A DNA stretch of 13,879 nucleotides from an uncultured Lachnospiraceae bacterium. Its GTDB lineage: Bacteria > Bacillota > Clostridia > Lachnospirales > Lachnospiraceae. A model generated the notes under the pieces. It ran no database searches. It was given only the letters and a program-made list of their open reading frames with translations, and was not told the DNA's origin. The translations under genes and the position numbers were made by a program. Location: positions 1-13,879 of the forward strand of contig UQAW01000084.1 in assembly GCA_900539175.1 (NCBI GenBank), written 5' to 3'. This document shows positions 1 to 4,911 of the stretch, piece by piece; position 1 is the stretch's first letter, and each line of letters opens with the position of its first letter.

Positions 1-8
1 GTGTTTTA

Positions 9-40
9 GGATTGCGGGAGCATGAAATGCGAAGCAATCC
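9..40 (+). repeat. 32-nt structured hairpin element (copy A)
   Basis: A perfect 7-bp stem (9-15 with 34-40) encloses an asymmetric internal loop (GGGA at 16-19, GAA at 31-33), then a 4-bp stem (20-23 with 27-30) capped by GAA. A linker containing TCATAAG leads into the terminator hairpin at 51-74. The same layout, with different stem bases but nearly the same internal loop, recurs on the minus strand at 13768-13799. It may be a 3'-end RNA element or a dispersed intergenic repeat; it matches no family I can name. The hairpin is seen directly; its function is unknown. Confidence 0.55.
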
Positions 41-50
41 GTATATCATA

Positions 51-80
51 AGCGTCAAAATACTTTTTGACGCTTTCATT
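51..80 (+). terminator. Intrinsic terminator of the upstream transcript
   Basis: A perfect 10-bp stem pairs AGCGTCAAAA (51-60) with TTTTGACGCT (65-74) around a 4-nt loop. An AT-rich tail of interrupted T's follows. It sits upstream of the gpmI promoter, so it most likely ends transcription of a gene to the left. In related gene orders that neighbour is often tpiA, but it is outside the window. Confidence 0.7.
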
Positions 81-145
81 ATTATTATATATATAATGGA
101 TACATGTTTATAAGCGGAAAATTGTCAAAAGTGGTGGGAAAGGCG

Positions 146-174
146 TTGCAAAGCGTGGGAAATTTTGCTACAAT
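146..174 (+). promoter_or_regulatory. gpmI promoter
   Basis: The -35 TTGCAA (146-151) and -10 TACAAT (169-174) are separated by exactly 17 nt, and a TG lies just upstream of the -10 (extended -10). The expected start near 181 gives a leader of about 50 nt. The gpmI ribosome site GGAG (221-224) lies 8 nt before the ATG. Confidence 0.75.
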
Positions 175-232
175 AGCGGATGGAACAGCGTTAAAGAAAT
201 ATCATTTTAAGAATAAATAAGGAGAATTTAAG

Positions 233-1774
233 ATGAGTAAAAAACCAACCGTTTTAATGATTCTCGATGGATATGGTCTGAATCAGAATTGTGATCACAA
301 TGCGGTATGTGAGGCTAAGACACCGGTGATGGATCAGTTGATGAGTCAGTGTCCTTATGTGCAGGGGCAGGCAAGTGGACTTGCAGTGGGACTTCCGGAT
401 GGTCAGATGGGAAATTCAGAGGTAGGACATCTGAACATGGGTGCGGGACGTATCGTGTATCAGGAGTTGACCAGAATTACAAAGGCGATTGAGGACGGTG
501 ACTTCTTTGAAAATCCGGAGCTTCTTGCTGCAGTAAAGAATGCGAAAGAGAATAACAGTTCGCTGCATATGTTTGGTCTGTTGTCAGATGGCGGTGTGCA
601 TAGTCATATCACACATCTGTACGGATTGTTGGAGCTGGCTAAGCGTGAAGGACTGGAAAAGGTGTATGTACACTGCTTCCTGGATGGTCGTGATACGCCT
701 CCGGCTTCCGGAAAAGGATATATTGAGGAGCTTACAGCAAAGATGAAGGAGCTTGGTGTAGGTGAGATTGGAGTGGTTTCCGGACGTTATTATGCGATGG
801 ACAGAGATAATCGTTGGGATCGTGTGGAGATGGCTTATCAGGCATTGACAAAAGGCGTGGGCGTAAAGGGAACGGATGCGGCGGCAGCTGTTCAGGCTTC
901 TTATGATGATGGCAAGACCGATGAGTTTGTGCTTCCTACCGTTATCGAGAAAGACGGCAAACCGGTTGCAACAATCCAGGATAAGGATTCTGTAATTTTC
1001 TTTAATTTCCGTCCGGATCGTGCAAGAGAGATCACCAGAGCATTCTGTGATCCGGAGTTCGCAGGATTTGAGAGGGAAAAATGTCTGGACCTTACGTATG
1101 TATGTTTTACGGATTATGATGAGACGATTCCGAACAAGCTGGTTGCTTTCAAGAAAGAAGAAATCACAAATACCTTCGGACAGTTCCTCGCTGATAACAA
1201 TATGACTCAGGCACGTATTGCGGAGACAGAAAAATATGCACACGTCACGTTCTTCTTTAACGGCGGTGTTGAGGAACCGAATAAGGGAGAGGACAGAATT
1301 CTTGTAAAATCTCCGAAGGTTGCTACGTATGACCTGCAGCCGGAGATGAGTGCTCCTGCAGTTTGTGATAAGTTGGTAGAGGCTATCAAATCCCAGAAGT
1401 ATGATGTGATTATTATCAATTTCGCAAATCCGGATATGGTTGGACATACAGGTGTGGAGCCGGCGGCAATCCGTGCGATTGAAGCAGTAGATGCTTGTGT
1501 GGGACGTGCAGTGGATGCCTTGAAGGAAGTGGACGGACAGATGTTTATCTGTGCAGACCACGGAAATGCAGAGCAGTTGGTAGACTACGAAACCGGAGAA
1601 CCATTTACTGCTCACACTACAAACCCGGTACCATTTATTCTTGTGAATGCAGATCCTTCTTATGGTTTAAGAGAAGGCGGCAAGTTGGCAGATATTATCC
1701 CAACTCTGATTGAGTTGATGGGTATGGAACAGCCAAAGGAGATGACCGGTGCATCTCTGTTAATTAAGAGATAG
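233..1774 (+). CDS. gpmI: 2,3-bisphosphoglycerate-independent phosphoglycerate mutase
   Basis: Cytosolic glycolytic enzyme that interconverts 3-phosphoglycerate and 2-phosphoglycerate by way of a phosphoserine intermediate, using two Mn(II) ions. The 513 residues match the usual family length (about 510). Visible motifs: metal-binding LDG at 11-13; nucleophile Ser62 in GNSEVGHLNMG; DGRDTPP at 151-157; RYYAMDRDNRWDR at about 185-197; FFNFRPDRARE at about 256-266; NPDMVGHTG at 399-407 (Asp401, His405); ADHGN at 441-445; and His461. The ATG at 233 follows GGAG by 8 nt. It has its own promoter and appears monocistronic, because a strong hairpin follows at 1859-1910. It is intact, and assignment is secure because the alkaline-phosphatase-superfamily metal ligands are all present. 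Confidence 0.97.
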   Translation: MSKKPTVLMILDGYGLNQNCDHNAVCEAKTPVMDQLMSQCPYVQGQASGLAVGLPDGQMGNSEVGHLNMGAGRIVYQELTRITKAIEDGDFFENPELLAAVKNAKENNSSLHMFGLLSDGGVHSHITHLYGLLELAKREGLEKVYVHCFLDGRDTPPASGKGYIEELTAKMKELGVGEIGVVSGRYYAMDRDNRWDRVEMAYQALTKGVGVKGTDAAAAVQASYDDGKTDEFVLPTVIEKDGKPVATIQDKDSVIFFNFRPDRAREITRAFCDPEFAGFEREKCLDLTYVCFTDYDETIPNKLVAFKKEEITNTFGQFLADNNMTQARIAETEKYAHVTFFFNGGVEEPNKGEDRILVKSPKVATYDLQPEMSAPAVCDKLVEAIKSQKYDVIIINFANPDMVGHTGVEPAAIRAIEAVDACVGRAVDALKEVDGQMFICADHGNAEQLVDYETGEPFTAHTTNPVPFILVNADPSYGLREGGKLADIIPTLIELMGMEQPKEMTGASLLIKR

Positions 1775-1858
1775 AAAATTTTATAGTAATCTGTGTATCA
1801 TATGTGGAAGGTATCTCTTGTTTTCAACATCATAGAATCACAGTATATGAAATCAGAA

Positions 1859-1910
1859 CAATATAAGAGCCATTCGATAAGTTGATATTTATCGAATGGC
1901 TCTTATATTG
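1859..1910. terminator. 22-bp perfect hairpin, possible bidirectional terminator
   Basis: Arms 1859-1880 and 1889-1910 are perfectly complementary over 22 bp with an 8-nt loop (1881-1888). It lies 85 nt after gpmI and is also the end point of the candidate minus-strand transcript starting near 2008. Neither side has a long uninterrupted T run, so termination efficiency is uncertain. The perfect symmetry suggests it serves both strands. A MITE-like remnant is possible, but no flanking duplication was seen. Confidence 0.6.
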
Positions 1911-1921
1911 GTTGATCATTC

Positions 1922-1995
1922 ATGTTTTTGGTGGTCCGTACCTCTCTTTCTCAAATTATAAGTTTATTCTTTACGTTTTCGGTGGACTGTACCTC
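1922..1995 (-). repeat. Two 23-nt direct repeats, 51-nt period
   Basis: Segments 1922-1944 and 1973-1995 align without gaps at 19 of 23 positions. On the minus strand both carry GAGGTAC, one variable stretch, then CCACC and an A-rich end. Each can form a small GGT/ACC hairpin, and each contains a purine-rich GAGG resembling a ribosome site (AGGAGG at 1992-1997 in the second). They lie inside the candidate minus-strand RNA. Confidence 0.6.
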
Positions 1996-2014
1996 CTGTG
2001 TTTTTGTTAAATAT

Positions 2015-2043
2015 AATATAACAGATAATTAAGAAAGTGTCAA
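2015..2043 (-). promoter_or_regulatory. Consensus promoter on the minus strand
   Basis: On the minus strand the -35 is TTGACA (2043 to 2038) and the -10 is TATATT (2020 to 2015), with exactly 17 nt between them. It points away from the potassium operon towards gpmI. The region is very AT-rich, which raises the chance of a fortuitous -10, but the -35 is a perfect match at ideal spacing. Confidence 0.6.
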
Positions 2044-2143
2044 TACATAAAATAAAAATAATATAAAAAAAGTTAAATAGTCAGAATATTTATAAGAAAC
2101 AAGAAGATATTTATGCGAAGTATGAGATTGGAGTATTGAAATT

Positions 2144-2170
2144 GCCCGGCTTCGGGCTTTTTAATTTTTC
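2144..2170 (+). terminator. Intrinsic terminator without a visible gene upstream
   Basis: GCCCG (2144-2148) pairs with CGGGC (2153-2157) around a 4-nt loop, followed by a T-rich tail. It is a textbook plus-strand terminator. No gene ends just before it; only an eight-codon frame at 2113-2139 precedes it. It may insulate the potassium operon from readthrough, or be left over from a lost gene. Confidence 0.75.
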
Positions 2171-2243
2171 TACTCAAAATTTCACAGTAAATTCATCTGT
2201 CATCTTTATGCTATCTTAATGCGGGAACGGATATCCTTTTCCT

Positions 2244-2274
2244 ATCTTTATCAGATGGGTCGTATGATAAAGAT
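2244..2274 (+). promoter_or_regulatory. Inverted repeat upstream of ktrB, candidate operator
   Basis: ATCTTTATCA (2244-2253) and TGATAAAGAT (2265-2274) form a perfect 10-bp inverted repeat with an 11-nt spacer. A further direct half-site ATCTTTAT occurs at 2202-2209, 42 nt before the first arm, which is about four helical turns. The spacer and second arm contain TATGAT (2263-2268), a possible -10 without a good -35, as expected for an activated promoter. KdpE or another regulator may bind here; an RNA hairpin in the ktrB leader is the alternative. Confidence 0.45.
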
Positions 2275-2300
2275 TAAGTAAAGAAGTATAAAGGAGTATC

Positions 2301-3641
2301 ATGTGCATGAGAGCGTTTTATAATAAAAAGAAAAAACTGACATCTTTTCAAATCATTGTCCTTGGTTTTTCTGGCGTGATTCTGCTGGGAACTATTTTCC
2401 TAATGCTGCCACTTTCCAGCCGTGAAGGAAGTGTAACGCCGTTTTTAGATGCCTTATTTACCTCTACCTCTGCGGTCTGTGTTACAGGACTTGTACTGCA
2501 TGATACTGCTGCTTACTGGTCTGTATTTGGGCAGTTTGTGATTCTGCTTCTGATCCAGATTGGCGGAATGGGCGTAATTACCGTAGCTGCTTGTTTTGCA
2601 AGGGTCTCCGGTCGAAAAATTTCCTTGATGCAGCGCAGTACTATGCAGGAAGCCGTTTCCGCACCAAAGGTTGGAGGAATCGTTCGGTTGACCAATTTTA
2701 TTGTAAAGACAACGCTGCTAATTGAAACGTTGGGTGCAGCCATTATGGCTCCTGTATTTTGCCGGGACTTTGGAATCAAGGGTCTTTGGATGGCGTTGTT
2801 CCATTCCGTATCAGCCTTCTGTAATGCTGGTTTTGACCTGATGGGGACAAAAGAAGCCTTTTCTTCTTTGACCAGCTATGTTGCAGAACCGGTAATTAAT
2901 CTGACCATTATGGCTTTAATTGTGGTTGGTGGCATCGGTTTCCTGACTTGGGATGATTTTTGGATGAACAGATTACACTTACATAAATATAGGATGCAAA
3001 GCAAGGTGATTCTCTGTACGACGGCTATTTTGTTGATTGTTCCGGCAATTTATTTTTACTTTTTTGAATTTGCTGCTTTTACACCCGGCGAGCGGATTTT
3101 AAGTTCGCTTTTTCAGTCTGCAACGCCAAGAACAGCAGGGTTCAATACGGTAGATTTGACTGCTATGCAGGAGGCGGGACAATGCATGATCATTCTGCTG
3201 ATGCTGGTTGGCGGCAGCCCGGGTTCCACCGCAGGCGGAATAAAAACCACCACAGTTGCGGTACTGTTTGCAACGGCGCTCTCAACATTTCGCAGAAAGG
3301 AATACACCCACTTTTTTGGGCGGCGAATTGATAATAGCGTGATCAAAAACGCGGCAACTATTCTGTTGATGTACCTTGTACTGCTTTTCTTTGGCGGGCT
3401 GGTGATTAGTATGACAGAAGGACTTCCTATACTTGCCTGCCTGTTTGAAACTGCTTCTGCGGTAGGAACAGTTGGCCTGTCTTTGGGAATTACGCCAGGC
3501 TTGGGCATACTGTCCCGATTGATTCTGATCCTGCTTATGTTCTTCGGCAGAGTTGGAGGATTGACGCTGATTTTTGCCGCTCTGTCCGGCACACAAAAAC
3601 AGGCAGCAAAGCTTCCGCAAGAAAAGATAACGGTTGGATAA
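2301..3641 (+). CDS. ktrB: Ktr/Trk-type potassium uptake channel subunit (KtrB/TrkH)
   Basis: Integral membrane potassium-translocating subunit built from four fused M1-P-M2 repeats. The 446-residue length fits KtrB (about 450) rather than the longer TrkH. The four selectivity-filter loops are visible: STSAVCVTG (55-63), HSVSAFCNAGFD (168-179), SATPRTAGFNT (273-283) and ETASAVGTVGLS (383-394). The conserved gating-loop segment GGSPGSTAGGIKTTT is at 304-318. It is first gene of ktrB-ktrA-orf-kdpD-kdpE; ktrA follows after 17 nt. GGAG at 2293-2296 is only 4 nt from the ATG at 2301 but 10 nt from an in-frame ATG at 2307, so the true start could be Met3. The assignment as potassium/sodium-coupled uptake is from family knowledge; ion preference cannot be read from sequence. 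Confidence 0.93.
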   Translation: MCMRAFYNKKKKLTSFQIIVLGFSGVILLGTIFLMLPLSSREGSVTPFLDALFTSTSAVCVTGLVLHDTAAYWSVFGQFVILLLIQIGGMGVITVAACFARVSGRKISLMQRSTMQEAVSAPKVGGIVRLTNFIVKTTLLIETLGAAIMAPVFCRDFGIKGLWMALFHSVSAFCNAGFDLMGTKEAFSSLTSYVAEPVINLTIMALIVVGGIGFLTWDDFWMNRLHLHKYRMQSKVILCTTAILLIVPAIYFYFFEFAAFTPGERILSSLFQSATPRTAGFNTVDLTAMQEAGQCMIILLMLVGGSPGSTAGGIKTTTVAVLFATALSTFRRKEYTHFFGRRIDNSVIKNAATILLMYLVLLFFGGLVISMTEGLPILACLFETASAVGTVGLSLGITPGLGILSRLILILLMFFGRVGGLTLIFAALSGTQKQAAKLPQEKITVG

Positions 3642-3658
3642 AAGGAGGAAACGATGCT

Positions 3659-4306
3659 ATGAAATCAATACTTTTAATCGGTCTGGGAAGATTTGGGCGG
3701 CATATTGCTTTACATTTAAGTGAATTAAATCATCAGGTAATGGCAATAGATCATGTGGAGGAACGGGTGGACGCCGTATTACCATATGTAACAAATGCGC
3801 AGATTGGCGACAGCACAAACAACGCTTTTCTGGAATCTCTTGGAATCCGCAATTATGATGTCTGCATTGTAGCCATTGGAAATGATTTTCAAAGTTCTTT
3901 GGAAACTACTTCTCTGCTTAAAGAACTTGGTGCAAAACTGGTTGTATCAAGGGCGGCCAGAGATGTGCAGGCAAAGTTTCTTCTGCGCAACGGAGCAGAC
4001 GAGGTGGTCTATCCCGAAAAACAGCTTGCCAAATGGACCGCCATCCGATACAGTGCCGATCATATTTTAGATTACATAGAGCTGGACGAAGAACATGCCA
4101 TATTCGAAATGCCGGTTCCGGAAAATTGGACAGGTCGAACCATTGGACAAATTGATATTCGTAAAAAATACAGCATTAACATTATGGGAATTAAGAAAAA
4201 CGGAAAGCTGGAGCTCTCTGTCTCCCCCGATATGATACTGGAATCCAGGAGCACAATGCTGGTATTGGGGCGAAACAAAGATATTCAGAAATGTTTTCAC
4301 ATATAA
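3659..4306 (+). CDS. ktrA: Ktr/Trk potassium uptake regulatory subunit (RCK protein KtrA/TrkA)
   Basis: Cytosolic gating-ring subunit that assembles as an octamer under KtrB and controls it through nucleotide binding. Length 215 matches KtrA (about 220), a single RCK unit rather than the doubled TrkA of E. coli. The Rossmann motif GLGRFG is at 8-13, the acidic ribose-contact residue is Asp31, and the GDSTN turn is at 50-54. An RCK_C domain occupies about 135-215; in this family that domain can bind c-di-AMP. AGGAGG (3643-3648) lies 10 nt before the ATG at 3659 but 5 nt before an out-of-frame ATG at 3654. That second ATG opens a two-codon frame whose TGA overlaps the ktrA start. Confidence 0.93.
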   Translation: MKSILLIGLGRFGRHIALHLSELNHQVMAIDHVEERVDAVLPYVTNAQIGDSTNNAFLESLGIRNYDVCIVAIGNDFQSSLETTSLLKELGAKLVVSRAARDVQAKFLLRNGADEVVYPEKQLAKWTAIRYSADHILDYIELDEEHAIFEMPVPENWTGRTIGQIDIRKKYSINIMGIKKNGKLELSVSPDMILESRSTMLVLGRNKDIQKCFHI

Positions 4307-4337
4307 AAAGTCCTATCTGAGTTCAGGAGGTGAAAAT

Positions 4338-4859
4338 ATGCAGGATGTGTTATTATTTGCGGTTGTGGCAGCAGCAGTTGTGTTTGGCTGGTTTCTTATA
4401 GAAAGACTGGATCGCTTTCTTGAAAATAACTATCATACACAGAAATTACAGCCTCAATCCGGAGAGAATACCTTGCAGCTTGGTTTTTGTAATCCAACTG
4501 TTGCGGACAGTATGACTAATGTTCTGGAGCAGTATTCTAAAATATGTCCTGGTGCTTCTGTCCGTCTCTTCTATGGGTCAGAGGAAGAATTGATAAAAGG
4601 ACTTTCCGTCAACAAAGTGAATGTGATTTTTTTGCCGGAGAATGCTGATTTTCCTGCCCGCACATATTATAATAGTAAGAAGGTTATGCTAAGTTACACT
4701 CCTGTTATGATGAAATATGTTGGCCTGACTATTGAACCAATTGCCAATGGACATATTATACAAAATGTTTTATGGATTGGAGAAACAAGAAACTCTTATG
4801 TCCGTTGCTTTATTGAATGTCTGGAAGGTGAACTTGCTGCGAAAGAACCGCAAAAATAG
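4338..4859 (+). CDS. Membrane-anchored protein with substrate-binding-like domain, unknown function
   Basis: I do not recognise this 173-residue protein. Residues 4-21 are a single hydrophobic segment, a signal anchor rather than a cleaved signal, because no AXA site or lipobox follows. After a polar linker (22-45), residues 46-100 read like the start of the LysR-effector/periplasmic-binding fold: a beta strand LQLGF, a helix with PTVADSMTNVLEQYSKICPG, a strand VRLFYG, a helix SEEELIKGL, then VNVIFLPE. The second lobe seems shortened. The gene has a strong AGGAGG (4325-4330), lies 31 nt after ktrA and 52 nt before kdpD, so it is cotranscribed. It may bind a small ligand and modulate KtrAB or KdpD; this is inference from context. 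Confidence 0.75.
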   Translation: MQDVLLFAVVAAAVVFGWFLIERLDRFLENNYHTQKLQPQSGENTLQLGFCNPTVADSMTNVLEQYSKICPGASVRLFYGSEEELIKGLSVNKVNVIFLPENADFPARTYYNSKKVMLSYTPVMMKYVGLTIEPIANGHIIQNVLWIGETRNSYVRCFIECLEGELAAKEPQK

Positions 4860-4911
4860 AAATTACCGGTGCAGCGTGATATAATGAAATGGCAAGTAAA
4901 GGGGAAGGTAA

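Larger units (their letters stand above)
1859..2008 (-). ncRNA. Candidate small RNA on the minus strand
   Basis: A consensus minus-strand promoter (2015-2043) would start an RNA near 2008. It would cross two near-identical 23-nt repeats and finish in the 22-bp hairpin, giving about 150 nt. The only open frame behind a ribosome-site-like GAGG is a six-codon one (Met-Asn-Asp-Gln-Pro-Ile) directly abutting the hairpin. This resembles a leader-attenuator or a standalone regulatory RNA. It is convergent with gpmI. No known RNA family is recognised; the call rests on promoter, repeat and hairpin arrangement only. Confidence 0.35.

Noticed and set aside
3..113. Open frame through hairpin copy A and the terminator at the window start
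   Set aside because: It runs through an intrinsic terminator and AT-rich spacer; no family resemblance.
2113..2139. Eight-codon ORF before the orphan terminator
   Set aside because: Too short, with no convincing ribosome site or promoter.
2171..2300. c-di-AMP (ydaO-type) riboswitch before ktrB
   Set aside because: Considered because such riboswitches often control potassium genes. The leader after the terminator is only about 130 nt and I could not find the conserved core or a downstream expression platform.
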